From the NCBI RefSeq assembly GCF_030177755.1, contig NZ_CP126539.1, positions 62,001-126,000 of the forward strand: a DNA stretch of 64,000 bases. Reading direction: 5' to 3'. Below the pieces are notes generated by a model. That model searched no databases. It saw nothing but the letters and a program-made list of their open reading frames with translations, and was not told where the DNA came from. How positions within the stretch are numbered: the first letter of the stretch is position 1; every line of letters begins with the position of its first letter. The position numbers and the translations under genes are program-made. This DNA is from Devosia sp. RR2S18 (GTDB taxonomy: Bacteria; Pseudomonadota; Alphaproteobacteria; Rhizobiales; Devosiaceae). Below are positions 16,469 through 25,380 of this stretch, in pieces.

Positions 16469-17620
16469 ATGGCAGAGCAACGACTTGGCCTCATCATGCA
16501 TGGGGTCACGGGCCGCATGGGTTACAATCAGCACTTGGTGCGCTCGATCCTGGCGATCCGCGATCAGGGCGGCATCGCGCTCAGCAATGGCGATCGTCTG
16601 CAGGTCGACCCCATCATCGTGGGCCGCGATCCCGACAAGATCCAGCGCCTGGCTGAAAAGCACAACATCAAGCGCTGGAGCAGCGATCTCGACGCCGCCC
16701 TCGCCGATCCCGATGACACCGTGTTCTTTGACGCCGGCACCACGCTGATGCGCGCCAGCCTGATCGAAAAGGCGTTGGCGGCCGGCAAGCATGTCTATTG
16801 CGAGAAGCCGACCTCGGACAGCCTCGAGATCGCCGTCAACCTCGCCAAGACCGCCCGCGCCTCTGGTCTCAAGCACGGGGTGGTGCAGGACAAGCTGTTC
16901 CTGCCCGGCCTGATGAAGCTCAAGATGCTGCGCGACAGCGGCTTTTTCGGCGACATCCTCTCGGTGCGCGGCGAATTCGGGTATTGGGTGTTCGAGGGCG
17001 ATTGGCAACCCGCCCAGCGTCCCTCATGGAACTACCGCAAGGGCGACGGTGGCGGCATTATTCTCGATATGCTCTGCCACTGGCGCTATGTGCTCGACAA
17101 TCTTTTCGGCGAAGTGCAGGCGGTCTCGTGCCTGGGTGCCACGCACATTCCCGAGCGCGTCGACGAGAAGGGCAACCGCTTCAAGGCCGACACCGATGAC
17201 GCGGCCTATGCCACGTTCGAACTTGAAGGCGGCATTGTCGCCCAGATCAATTCGAGTTGGACGACCCGCGTCCGCCGTGACGATCTGGTCACGTTCCATG
17301 TCGACGGGACGCATGGTTCGGCCGTAGCGGGCCTCCACAAGTGCTGGACGCAGCATCGCGTGAACACGCCCAAGCCGGTGTGGAATCCCGACCAGCCACA
17401 AACCATGAACTTCTTCAACGATTGGGAAGAAGTGCCGGACAACTGGCCCGCCCAGAACGGCTTCAAGGCGCAATGGGAAATGTTCCTGCGCCATGTCGCC
17501 GAGGATGCGCCTTGGCCTTATGGGCTCGAGGCCGGTGCCAAGGGCGTACAGCTCGCCGAGCTGGGCCTCAAGAGCTGGGCAGAACGTCGCTGGCTCGACG
17601 TGCCCAAGCTGGAGTTTTGA
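16469..17620 (+). CDS. Gfo/Idh/MocA family oxidoreductase (third in the island)
   Basis: The 383-aa protein has an N-terminal NAD(P) domain (GLIMHGVTGRMGYNQHL), the catalytic EKP (YCEKPTSDS, around residues 110-118), and a C-terminal domain with GGGIILDMLCHWRYVLDNLF containing the active-site His. It is longer than the two dehydrogenases in the ABC operon and is not a close copy of either. It leads a plus-strand unit with the DUF993 and isomerase genes, suggesting that it oxidises a sugar or sugar acid before cleavage or isomerisation. The start was chosen for its GGGAGGGG upstream and family length. Confidence 0.9.
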   Translation: MAEQRLGLIMHGVTGRMGYNQHLVRSILAIRDQGGIALSNGDRLQVDPIIVGRDPDKIQRLAEKHNIKRWSSDLDAALADPDDTVFFDAGTTLMRASLIEKALAAGKHVYCEKPTSDSLEIAVNLAKTARASGLKHGVVQDKLFLPGLMKLKMLRDSGFFGDILSVRGEFGYWVFEGDWQPAQRPSWNYRKGDGGGIILDMLCHWRYVLDNLFGEVQAVSCLGATHIPERVDEKGNRFKADTDDAAYATFELEGGIVAQINSSWTTRVRRDDLVTFHVDGTHGSAVAGLHKCWTQHRVNTPKPVWNPDQPQTMNFFNDWEEVPDNWPAQNGFKAQWEMFLRHVAEDAPWPYGLEAGAKGVQLAELGLKSWAERRWLDVPKLEF

Positions 17621-17626
17621 CCTAGC

Positions 17627-17760
17627 GTCCCCCTCACCAGCCCTTTGGGCACCCTCTGCCACGACGGGGAGAGGGGGACGTCCGAGTTTCAACGAGCGCC
17701 AGCTTCCCTTCTCCCCCTGCGGGAGAAGAGGGCGCGCAGCGCCGGATGAGGGGAAAGCCC
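17627..17760. repeat. intergenic palindromic repeat mosaic between the dehydrogenase and DUF993 genes
   Basis: The spacer contains an inverted repeat CTTCTCCC-CCTGC-GGGAGAAG (17708-17728) and a wider pair TCCCCCTC / GAGGGGGA that frames its first half. The tail GCGCAGCGCCGGATGAGGGG resembles common intergenic repeats of Hyphomicrobiales. No T-run follows. It may stabilise or process the operon transcript. Confidence 0.7.
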
Positions 17761-17764
17761 GCCC

Positions 17765-18934
17765 ATGACCATCATCAACCTGCCCAATGCCGACCGCTCC
17801 ATCAGCCCCTATCAGCTGACGGGCGAACCCATTCCGTTTGTCCGACACAAGGCCAGCGACTTCCCGCGCATCGCTTATGCGGCGGCCCACGTCGTTGCGG
17901 ACCCGCTCGCCAGCAACGATCCATGGCTCACCCCGGCGATCGACTGGGATACCACGCTCCAGTTCCGCCACCGGCTTTGGGATCTCGGCCTCGGCGTGGC
18001 CGAAGCCATGGACACCGCCCAGCGCGGCATGGGCCTCACCTGGACCGATGCGCAGGAGTTGATCCGTCGCGCCCAGCTCGAAGCCCGCACCCGCGAGGAT
18101 GCCCTGATCGCCTATGGCGCGGGCACCGACCATCTCGCCCCGGGCCCCGATGTCACCATCGACCAGATCATCAAGGCCTATGAAGAGCAGGTCGGGTTTG
18201 TCGAAGGTCAGGGCGGCCGCGTCATCCTGATGGCCAGCCGCGCCCTGGCGGCTGCCGCCAAGTCGCCCGACGACTACGCCCGCGTCTATGGCCACATTCT
18301 CTCGCAGGTGAAGCAGCCCGTGGTTATGCATTGGCTGGGCGAAATGTTTGATCCGGCCCTTGAGGGTTATTGGGGCAAGGCCGACCACACCGAAGCCATG
18401 GATGTCTGCCTCGACGTCATTGCCGCGCATGCCGATAAGGTCGACGGCATCAAGATCTCGCTTTTGTCGGCGGAAAAAGAAATCACCATGCGCCGTCGCC
18501 TGCCCGCATCGGTCAAGATGTATACTGGCGACGACTTCAACTATGCCGAACTCATCGCCGGCGACGACCAGGGCTATTCCCATGCCCTGTTGGGTATTTT
18601 CGACGCCATCGCACCGGCGGCCTCGGCTGGCCTGGCGGCCCTGGGGACGGGCAACACCACCGAGTTCTTCGACCTGCTCGAACCGACTGTGCCGCTCAGC
18701 CGCCATATCTTTGCGGCGCCCACCCGGTTCTATAAGACGGGCGTGGTGTTCCTGGCCTATCTCAATGGCCTGCAGGACCATTTCACGATGATCGGCGGCC
18801 AGCAATCGACCCGCTCCTTGCAGCACCTGGCCGAACTCTTCCGTCTCGCCGACCAGGCACGCGTGCTTGCAGATCCCGAACTGGCAGCGCTCCGCATGGG
18901 TGACGTGCTGGCGGTCCATGGGGTTTCGGCATGA
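17765..18934 (+). CDS. DUF993 family protein, dihydrodipicolinate-synthase-like TIM barrel
   Basis: The 389-aa protein reads as DUF993: a long N-terminal segment, then a barrel with AYGAGTDHLAPG, QGGRVILMASRAL, QPVVMHWLGEMFDP and DKVDGIKISLLSAEKE. Lys in GIKISLL sits at the end of a strand where class I aldolases of the DHDPS fold keep the Schiff-base Lys, so retro-aldol cleavage is a plausible but unproved activity. GAGGGG precedes the ATG. Its stop overlaps the next start (ATGA), so it is translationally coupled to the isomerase. The pairing with Gfo/Idh/MocA and isomerase genes points to sugar catabolism. Confidence 0.85.
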   Translation: MTIINLPNADRSISPYQLTGEPIPFVRHKASDFPRIAYAAAHVVADPLASNDPWLTPAIDWDTTLQFRHRLWDLGLGVAEAMDTAQRGMGLTWTDAQELIRRAQLEARTREDALIAYGAGTDHLAPGPDVTIDQIIKAYEEQVGFVEGQGGRVILMASRALAAAAKSPDDYARVYGHILSQVKQPVVMHWLGEMFDPALEGYWGKADHTEAMDVCLDVIAAHADKVDGIKISLLSAEKEITMRRRLPASVKMYTGDDFNYAELIAGDDQGYSHALLGIFDAIAPAASAGLAALGTGNTTEFFDLLEPTVPLSRHIFAAPTRFYKTGVVFLAYLNGLQDHFTMIGGQQSTRSLQHLAELFRLADQARVLADPELAALRMGDVLAVHGVSA

Positions 18935-19758
18935 GCGCGGACACGGTCATTTCGCTCAATCTTGCCACCACGCGTGCTCAGTGGGGCTTTGCCGAGGCGG
19001 TCGATGGGTGCTTGCGCGCTGGCATCACTGCTATCTCCCCCTGGCGGGATCAGATCGAGGCCATTGGGCTCGATGAAGCCGCTCGCATCGTTCGTGACAA
19101 CAAGTTGCAGGTGACCGGCGTTTGCCGGGGCGGCATGTTTCCAGCCGAAACCGCCGAGGGCCGGCAGCTCCAGATCGACGACAATCTGCGCGCCATCGAC
19201 CAGGCGGCCGCACTCAATGCCGATTGTCTGGTGCTGGTCGTGGGTGGCCTGCCTGGGTCGTCAAAGGATATCGTAGGCGCCCGGCAGATGGTCAGCGACG
19301 GGATTGCCGCCATGCTGCCGCACGCCAATGCGTCGGGCGTCAAGATCGCCATCGAACCGCTCCACCCCATGTATGCAGCCGACCGAGCCTGCGTGAACAC
19401 CATCGATCAGGCGCTCGACATCTGCGAGGGGTTGGGGGAAACGGTCGGCGTCGCCATCGACGTCTATCATGTGTGGTGGGACCCTTATCTGGCGCGCGCC
19501 ATCGAGCGGGCCGGCCGCATGAAGCGCATCTTTGCGCACCATATTTGTGATTGGCTCGTCCCCACCAAGGATATGCTCCTCGACCGCGGGATGATGGGCG
19601 ATGGGGTCATTGACCTCAAAGCCATTCGCCGGATGATCGAAGAGGCCGGCTTTCATGGCCCCCAAGAGGTCGAGATCTTCAGCCAGGACAATTGGTGGAA
19701 GCGCCCTGGGGACGAAGTGCTCGCCGTTATCAAGGACCGCGTCGCCACTGTCTGCTGA
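18931..19758 (+). CDS. sugar phosphate isomerase/epimerase-like TIM barrel (AP-endonuclease-2 fold)
   Basis: The 275-aa protein has the xylose-isomerase-like barrel with metal ligands in expected order: Glu in KIAIEPLHP, Asp in VAIDVYHVWWD, His in FAHHICDW and Glu in EVEIFSQDN. VTGVCRGGMFP is an N-terminal loop motif. It probably isomerises or epimerises a keto-sugar, possibly one made by the dehydrogenase at 16469. The start overlaps the DUF993 stop by 4 bp (ATGA). It is the last gene of the plus-strand unit and is followed by a strong terminator. Confidence 0.88.
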   Translation: MSADTVISLNLATTRAQWGFAEAVDGCLRAGITAISPWRDQIEAIGLDEAARIVRDNKLQVTGVCRGGMFPAETAEGRQLQIDDNLRAIDQAAALNADCLVLVVGGLPGSSKDIVGARQMVSDGIAAMLPHANASGVKIAIEPLHPMYAADRACVNTIDQALDICEGLGETVGVAIDVYHVWWDPYLARAIERAGRMKRIFAHHICDWLVPTKDMLLDRGMMGDGVIDLKAIRRMIEEAGFHGPQEVEIFSQDNWWKRPGDEVLAVIKDRVATVC

Positions 19759-19773
19759 CGCCGCATAAAGAAA

Positions 19774-19801
19774 GGCCCCGAACCGAAGTTCGGGGCCTCT
19801 G
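19774..19801. terminator. terminator between convergent units
   Basis: GGCCCCGAAC / GTTCGGGGCC forms a perfect 10-bp stem with a CGAA tetraloop (19774-19797), followed by TCTGCTGTT; the other strand continues into CTTTCTTTATG. It probably terminates in both directions. Confidence 0.8.
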
Positions 19802-19820
19802 CTGTTGAATTCAGTAGCGG

Positions 19821-20210
19821 TTACGAAACACGCTCATATTCGATGCTCGAGCAGAAGATGCCCCGGCAGCCAGTGATGCTGATCGTGTCGGGATCAACGA
19901 GCTCGACCGTCGCCTCTGCGTTGCCGCCGTTAAGGGCAATGTTGCCCTTCCACTCATTGGGAGCAACCTGATTGCCCTGCACGACCTGCTGGTCGACAAA
20001 GGCCAGGTTTTCCTCGGTGCGGGAATCGCCCTGGATGTCATTGAGGACACCACAAAGCTGGGTGCCGTCACCACACATCGAGAAAGTGAAAGTGGTGCCC
20101 CACTTGTCCTGCCAGGTGCCTTCGGGTGTTGCCGCGTCCTGCGCGAAAGTCGGGCTGGCGGCAGCCGCACAAAGTGCACCCACGGCGAGAATGTTCTTCA
20201 CGAAGTTCAT
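19821..20210 (-). CDS. secreted DUF2147-like small protein
   Basis: The 129-aa protein has a Sec signal peptide (NFVKNILAVGALCAAAASP, cleavage near TFAQ) and a mature domain with GTWQDKWGTTFTFSMCG, QLCGVLNDI and GCRGIFC, a Cys pattern like DUF2147. Four cysteines in the mature part could make two disulfides. The ATG at 20210, preceded by GGAGAG, gives an intact signal peptide; longer frames do not. It is a periplasmic or surface protein of unknown role, and stands alone between a terminator and the methyltransferase gene. Confidence 0.75.
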   Translation of the reverse strand: MNFVKNILAVGALCAAAASPTFAQDAATPEGTWQDKWGTTFTFSMCGDGTQLCGVLNDIQGDSRTEENLAFVDQQVVQGNQVAPNEWKGNIALNGGNAEATVELVDPDTISITGCRGIFCSSIEYERVS

Positions 20211-20325
20211 TGAAATCTCTCCATTGCGTTGGCGCCGCCCACGCCACCGCTTTCTGGTTTTAGTTGGAACGCAGAGGGGAATGCGTGCCTGCCAGAAGGG
20301 TTGCCCAAACGTGATCAACAGGCCG

Positions 20326-21522
20326 TCACCGTGAAAAGGTGGCTGCGATCTCGACATGAGCGGACTGGGCGAACTGATCCACTGCGATTAGCCGGTCCAG
20401 CTTGAACCCCGCCTGAACGAGTCGTGCAGCATCGCGGGCGAAGGTACGCGGATCGCAGGCGACCATCACCACGAGCCCAACCTTGGAACGGACGATCTCC
20501 CGGACTTGGGCTTCTGCACCCGCACGGGGCGGATCCAGCACCACCGCATCGAAAGGCAGCTCGAACTGGGTGAGTGGATCGCGAAAGAGGTCGCGGGCCT
20601 TGGCGGTGATCTCCCGCAGACCCTTGGCGTGCCGCCGGGCTTTGTCGAGCGCCAGTATGCCGGCCTTATCACTATCGGCGGCAAAGACCGGACGTTTTTC
20701 TGCCAATCGGAGAGTTAACGGCCCCATGCCGCAGAAGAGATCGGCAACGTTTTTAGCCTTGCCGACCGCCTCCACCACATAGTCGGCGAGCACGGCTTCG
20801 GCCGCCTCGGTGGCCTGGAGGAAACTCCCGATCGGCGGCTCGACCTGCGCTCTACCCATGGCGATCAGGGGTGGTTGCGACTGGAGGACCAATTCGCCAT
20901 TGAGCGCCAGCCGGGCGAGGCCAAAGCGCGCTACCAGCGGCATCAATCGGTCAGCCCGGGCGTGCTTTTTCTCGGTGCGCACCGCCACGTCGAGCCCGCT
21001 CAGCGTCGCGGTAAAACTTACATCGGCCTCGCCAATGGCGTTCAGCACTGCGCGGGTGATCTCTGGAGCCCGCTTCACCAGTGCCGGCACGAGGATGGGG
21101 CAGGCATCAATCGGATGCACCTGATGGCTTTTGAGGCGCATATAGCCGGCGCCTTCCTTGCGGGCATGCAGCGTTGCGCGCCGGCGGCCGTCACCAGAAG
21201 CATCAATGAACCGCTCGACCTTGGCGTTGATGCCGGCAAAGCGCAGCGGCGTTTCTACAAGGCCAATTTTGAACGCCTCGTAGCTCGGCCGATCCATATG
21301 CTGCAACTGGCAGCCGCCACAGGCATGAAAATGCGGACAGAACGGTTCGATCCGGCTGGCAGCGGGCTCAATCACTTCGATCAGCGTGCCCCGCTCGCCA
21401 TCGGCATCGAGCCGCACCAATTCTCCGGGCAGCGCCAGCGGCACGAAGACCTTGCGACCATCGAGTTCGGCGACGCCCTCCCCCTTGTGGCCAAGGCTGG
21501 TGATGGTGGTGGTGATTGTCAT
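20326..21522 (-). CDS. TRAM-domain Fe-S RNA (uracil-C5) methyltransferase, RumA/RlmD-like
   Basis: The 398-aa protein has an N-terminal TRAM-like domain (ITSLGHKGEGVAELDGR, residues 7-23), then the Fe-S ligands Cys62, Cys68, Cys71 (FCPHFHACGGC) with a fourth at Cys141 (HPIDACPIL). The C-terminal methyltransferase has VADLFCGMGPLTLRLA for SAM, VVLDPPRAG, and the nucleophile Cys in VMVACDPRTFARD. It makes 5-methyluridine in rRNA or tRNA; RlmD, RlmC and TrmA cannot be separated here, although the Fe-S cluster favours RlmD. The start at 21522 skips a non-conserved leader. Confidence 0.9.
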   Translation of the reverse strand: MTITTTITSLGHKGEGVAELDGRKVFVPLALPGELVRLDADGERGTLIEVIEPAASRIEPFCPHFHACGGCQLQHMDRPSYEAFKIGLVETPLRFAGINAKVERFIDASGDGRRRATLHARKEGAGYMRLKSHQVHPIDACPILVPALVKRAPEITRAVLNAIGEADVSFTATLSGLDVAVRTEKKHARADRLMPLVARFGLARLALNGELVLQSQPPLIAMGRAQVEPPIGSFLQATEAAEAVLADYVVEAVGKAKNVADLFCGMGPLTLRLAEKRPVFAADSDKAGILALDKARRHAKGLREITAKARDLFRDPLTQFELPFDAVVLDPPRAGAEAQVREIVRSKVGLVVMVACDPRTFARDAARLVQAGFKLDRLIAVDQFAQSAHVEIAATFSR

Positions 21523-21577
21523 GGCTTGGGAGGTAACCAGAGGAGCGCGATTGCACAAGCCATCGCGCTCGCCGCCA

Positions 21578-24499
21578 TCAGGCGGTTCGGCTTGCCCATT
21601 CCAATAGACTTGGCAGCGACACGAAGGGCACCCCGGCATGCTCGCTGAGCCCCGAGGCGCAGGTGGAGACCGTCGAGACGCCTAAAGTGCAGCCTTCCGG
21701 GATGTCGTTCCTGGCTAACCGCGTCGCATGGGCATTGAGTTCGGGGACGAACAACCCCTTGTCGCCGGCAAAACCGCAGCAGGTGACCGAACTCAACACC
21801 GCGATCCGCTCTGCACAGGCACTCGCCAAGGCTTCGGTCATCGGTTGCTCGGCCAGCCGCTGCGCCGAGCAATTGTGATGCACCGCCACCACTGGCAGTT
21901 TCTGGGTCACGGTGAGCCGCGGCAGGACATGCGTCACAAGGAACTGCGCGGAGTCGAGCACCGGCGCATCACCGGGAAATTCGCGCAGATGCTTGGCGCA
22001 GGTCGAGGCATCGGTCAGCACCGTCAGTCGTCCCGCCTCAGAAAGCGTCGACAACTGGCGCTTCAGTGCACCCCCGACTTCAGCTGCCTGCTCGGGGAAC
22101 CCCTTGGACTGGAAAGGCTGGCCGCAGCACTGCCCGCTCAGGCTTTCCGGCACAATCACATCGAAGCCGGCCCGCTCCAGCAAAGCCAGCATGGCATCGG
22201 GCGTATTGAGCAGGCGGTGCTCGGTTCCGGGTGCCCCGAACAACCGGGTCGGGCAGGCGGGGAAATACACGACGGCCGGCCTTCCGCTCTGCGCGATCGG
22301 CACTGGAAATCCAGTCTGTCGCGGATCCTGCCGATTGGCGCGAGCCTTGGGTGCTCCGGGCCCGGTGCGCAGCGCCCGCGAAATGCGGGGCACGCGCTTG
22401 CCGGACAGGCGCCGCGCCGTTTCGGTGATCGCCTCCACCGCCGGAGCCGGCACGATGCGGCGGGCTAGGTCGGCAAACCCCACGCCACCCCGCATCATCG
22501 TCTCGATGCTGCCCAGATGGCCCGCCGCGCTGCCGGCGACGGCCCGTCCACCAGCTTTGCGCCGCTGTGCCCGCTGCCCCATGATCATGGTACCGGTCTC
22601 GATCCCAACCGGGCAGCGCAACGAGCAAAGATTGCACGCAGCGCAGGTGTCGAGCCCGGCATATTGAAAGTCGCGGTCCAGCACTTCGAGGCGTTTGGGG
22701 TCTTCCCCCGAACGGCGCAGGCGCTCGCGCTCGCGCGTCACTGCGATGCGTTGGCGCGGGGTCAGCGTCAGATGATGGCTGGGGCAGGCCGGCTCGCAAA
22801 AGCCGCACTCGATGCACATGTCCACCAACTCGTCGGCCAGCGGCATGATTTTCAAATTCTTGACGTGCACCTGAGGGTCGGCGTTGAGCAAGACGCCGGG
22901 ATTAAGCAACCCCTCGGGATCGAAGATCGCCTTGATCCGGTGCATCAGCGCATAGGCCTTGGGGCCCCACTCCGCTTCTACAAAGGGCGCGATGGCACGC
23001 CCTGTACCATGCTCGGCCTTGAGCGAGCCGCCATATTGCACCGAAACCAGATCCGACAGCGCCTTGGAGAAGCGGTCGAACTTGCCGGCTGCATCGGCTT
23101 GCGAGAAGTCGTCGCTCATCTGGAAATGGAGATTGCCCGCCAGGGCATGCCCGAAGATGATAGCGTCCTCGTAGCCATGATCGTCGAGCAGCTGCCGCAT
23201 TTCGATGACGAACTCTGCCAGTCGCTCGATCGGGGCCGCCACATCCTCGGTCAGCATCGAGGTGCCCTTGGGCCGCGCCGCGCCGCCCGAGGCGAAAAAG
23301 CCCTTGCGGATATCCCAAAGGGCGTGGCTGCGCGCCTCGTCGGTCGAAAAATCGATATGGGTTGCCCCATGCCGCGCCAGCAGCGCCACGGCTTTCTCCA
23401 CCTCAGTGGCGAGCGTCGCGCCATCGGGTGCCGTGACGTCGATCAGTACGGCCGGTGAGGTCTCGGTCAGCCAGGGCAAGAGCGGGGCCATGGGCGGCAG
23501 ATGCTCGACCGTTGCTAGTGCCCGACGCTCGATATATTCGGCCGCGGTAACGCCGGTGGTTACCTGCACACCGCCATTGGCCATTTCGATGATCGCCCGA
23601 CCCGCCGATTGCGGATCGGGAAAGGGCACCAGCGCTGTCGCCTTGAACGGGTGTTCTGGAACCGTGTTGTAGGTGACCTCGGAGACAAAGCCGAGCGTGC
23701 CTTCCGAGCCCACCATCAGGTGAATGAGGATGTCCAGCGGGTCGTGATAGTCGACCAGCGCGTTCAGCGAATAGCCGACCGTATTCTTGATCGCGTATTT
23801 CTTGCGGATCAGCGCCACCAGTTCGGCATCCGCCATCACGTCGTGGTGCAGCTGGTGCACCTGCTCCAGCATCTGCGCATGGCTTACGCGGAAGGCATCG
23901 CAGCTCGCCGGATCGCCCGAATCCAGCATGGTACCGTCGGTGAGCACAATCCGCAGCCGCGCCATGGTGTGGTAGGTGTTCTGCGCCACCCCACAACACA
24001 TTCCCGACGAATTGTTGTTGACCACCCCGCCGATCTTGCAGGTGGCCTGCGACGCCGGATCAGGCCCGATCTTCTTGTTGAAGGGCTTGAGCGCCTTGTT
24101 GGCGTTCGCCACAATGATCGCCGGGCCCAGCGTAATCTGCTCGGCGCCAGGGTGAATTTCGAGCTTGCGCCAGCCATCGCCCAGCACCGCCAGCACGCCT
24201 TCGGTCACCGCCTGCCCCGACAGCGACGTGCCTGCCGCCCGAAAGGTCAGCGGCAGACCTTCGGCGCGGCAGCCAGATATCACCGCCCGCACCTCGTCCT
24301 CGGAATTGATGAACACCACCGCCGCCGGAATCAGCCGGTAGGAACTGGCGTCGCCGCTCCAGGCATAGGTCATCAAGGGGTCGGTGTGGATCGCGCCTTT
24401 GACCTTGCCCTTGAGCCGGGCGGCAAAACGTTCGCCAGCGGCCTGGCGGTCCGGTGCAGGAACAAAGGCGGCTGGGGCGGGTAAAGTGGCTTGCTGCAT
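21578..24499 (-). CDS. FAD-binding and Fe-S-binding D-lactate/2-hydroxyacid dehydrogenase (YdiJ/Dld-II-like)
   Basis: The 973-aa protein fuses two enzymes. Residues about 1-540 form a vanillyl-alcohol-oxidase-type FAD domain with FRAAGTSLSGQAV, GGVVNNNSSGMCCG and LVGSEGTLGFVSE-like motifs and FAD-oxidase C segment (HGTGRAIAPFVE). Then two ferredoxin motifs, CIECGFCEPACP and CAACNLCSLRCP, are followed by a GlpC-like region with CCGQPFQSKG and CCGFAGDKG (CCG domains). Such proteins oxidise D-lactate or D-2-hydroxyglutarate and feed electrons to the quinone pool or a cytochrome. It lies 55 bp upstream of the methyltransferase start on the same strand. Confidence 0.92.
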   Translation of the reverse strand: MQQATLPAPAAFVPAPDRQAAGERFAARLKGKVKGAIHTDPLMTYAWSGDASSYRLIPAAVVFINSEDEVRAVISGCRAEGLPLTFRAAGTSLSGQAVTEGVLAVLGDGWRKLEIHPGAEQITLGPAIIVANANKALKPFNKKIGPDPASQATCKIGGVVNNNSSGMCCGVAQNTYHTMARLRIVLTDGTMLDSGDPASCDAFRVSHAQMLEQVHQLHHDVMADAELVALIRKKYAIKNTVGYSLNALVDYHDPLDILIHLMVGSEGTLGFVSEVTYNTVPEHPFKATALVPFPDPQSAGRAIIEMANGGVQVTTGVTAAEYIERRALATVEHLPPMAPLLPWLTETSPAVLIDVTAPDGATLATEVEKAVALLARHGATHIDFSTDEARSHALWDIRKGFFASGGAARPKGTSMLTEDVAAPIERLAEFVIEMRQLLDDHGYEDAIIFGHALAGNLHFQMSDDFSQADAAGKFDRFSKALSDLVSVQYGGSLKAEHGTGRAIAPFVEAEWGPKAYALMHRIKAIFDPEGLLNPGVLLNADPQVHVKNLKIMPLADELVDMCIECGFCEPACPSHHLTLTPRQRIAVTRERERLRRSGEDPKRLEVLDRDFQYAGLDTCAACNLCSLRCPVGIETGTMIMGQRAQRRKAGGRAVAGSAAGHLGSIETMMRGGVGFADLARRIVPAPAVEAITETARRLSGKRVPRISRALRTGPGAPKARANRQDPRQTGFPVPIAQSGRPAVVYFPACPTRLFGAPGTEHRLLNTPDAMLALLERAGFDVIVPESLSGQCCGQPFQSKGFPEQAAEVGGALKRQLSTLSEAGRLTVLTDASTCAKHLREFPGDAPVLDSAQFLVTHVLPRLTVTQKLPVVAVHHNCSAQRLAEQPMTEALASACAERIAVLSSVTCCGFAGDKGLFVPELNAHATRLARNDIPEGCTLGVSTVSTCASGLSEHAGVPFVSLPSLLEWASRTA

Positions 24500-24573
24500 G
24501 GCACAGCACTAACATGTTAGCTGCGCCATGCGAAGTGGATCATGGAGCCGGCACACGGGCGGCCGATCACATC

Positions 24574-25290
24574 CTAGAGGTCGACATCGTCCTCGGCCAG
24601 GGCGTTGATCTCGCGCGCCGCGCGCCGGAGAATTTCAGCGGCCAGGCGTTGCTGGTCGGGCGTGCCCTTGCGCACCGCCTTGATCGCGGCCTTGAGCTCC
24701 TTGCGCCCCTCGTCGAGTTCGGGGATGACCCCCTTGAGCTCACGATCGGCGTCGGGGGTGGCATGGTCCTGCCGCGCGGGACCGCTCTGACCGCTGGAAG
24801 CCGGAGCTGCATCGCCAGCAAACGGCCAGTCGGACCGGGCGAACTCCCGGAAACGGCCCATCTGCTCGCCGGCCTTGGCCAGGAAGGCTAGCGTGCCTTC
24901 GATAGCCTCGCGGTTGTCCGCCAGGTGCCGCCGCCCAGACTCTGTAATGGTATAGAGCTTCTTGTTGCCCTCGGCTTGCGCGGTCACATAGCCGATCTCT
25001 TCGAGATAGGTCAGCGCCGGATAGACCACGCCGGGGCTGGGGGAATAAAAGCCGCCCGAGCGCTCCTCGATGGCCTTGATCAGATCATAGCCATGCCGCG
25101 GCTGCTGCTCGATCAGATAGAGCGCGACCAGCCGCAGATCGCCGGCGGCCAACATGCGGCCGATGCGGAAATTGCCGCCCACGCGCCCCAAGCCCTCATT
25201 GCCCTCCGAGGACAGACGACCCAGATAGCTGCGAGCCAGGCCTTCAAGCTTGCGCCAGTCCGGCTCGCCATTGCGCCAATAGCTGCTCAT
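24574..25290 (-). CDS. PadR family transcriptional regulator
   Basis: The 238-aa protein has a central PadR winged helix: LRLVALYLIEQQPRHGYDLI, IEERSGGFYSPSPGVVYPAL and YLEEIGYVTAQAEGNKKLYT. A long charged C-terminal region (RELKGVIPELDEGRKELKAAI) probably forms the PadR coiled-coil dimer arm. The SPSPGVVYP and GNKKLYTIT phrases resemble the YqjI subgroup, which senses metal. The ATG at 25290 with GGAGAG upstream is preferred; the longer frame extends through the divergent promoter. It controls a shared region with the small membrane protein at 25457 and has palindromic sites there. Confidence 0.9.
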   Translation of the reverse strand: MSSYWRNGEPDWRKLEGLARSYLGRLSSEGNEGLGRVGGNFRIGRMLAAGDLRLVALYLIEQQPRHGYDLIKAIEERSGGFYSPSPGVVYPALTYLEEIGYVTAQAEGNKKLYTITESGRRHLADNREAIEGTLAFLAKAGEQMGRFREFARSDWPFAGDAAPASSGQSGPARQDHATPDADRELKGVIPELDEGRKELKAAIKAVRKGTPDQQRLAAEILRRAAREINALAEDDVDL

Positions 25291-25302
25291 GATTGTCTCT
25301 CC

Positions 25303-25310
25303 GATATATC
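25303..25310. promoter_or_regulatory. GATATATC palindrome, PadR-proximal copy
   Basis: An 8-bp perfect palindrome 12 bp upstream of the PadR start. The same octamer recurs 54 bp away at 25357-25364, suggesting an autoregulatory operator pair. Confidence 0.5.
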
Positions 25311-25353
25311 TCGTCTCACTGCACGGAAAGATCGGCACGCAGGCTGCCCAGTT

Positions 25354-25380
25354 CAAGATATATCGCGCGATTGTATCTTG
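25354..25380. promoter_or_regulatory. inverted repeat CAAGATA-N13-TATCTTG in the padR divergent region
   Basis: Seven-bp arms at 25354-25360 and 25374-25380 enclose the second GATATATC copy and an internal palindrome ATCGCGCGAT (25363-25372). The position, between the two divergent starts, fits an operator for the PadR protein. Confidence 0.55.

Noticed and set aside
17024..18919. Open frame of 631 codons antisense to the third dehydrogenase and DUF993
   Set aside because: No conserved motif, low-complexity composition and lies wholly opposite genes with strong family matches; typical of high-GC antisense frames.
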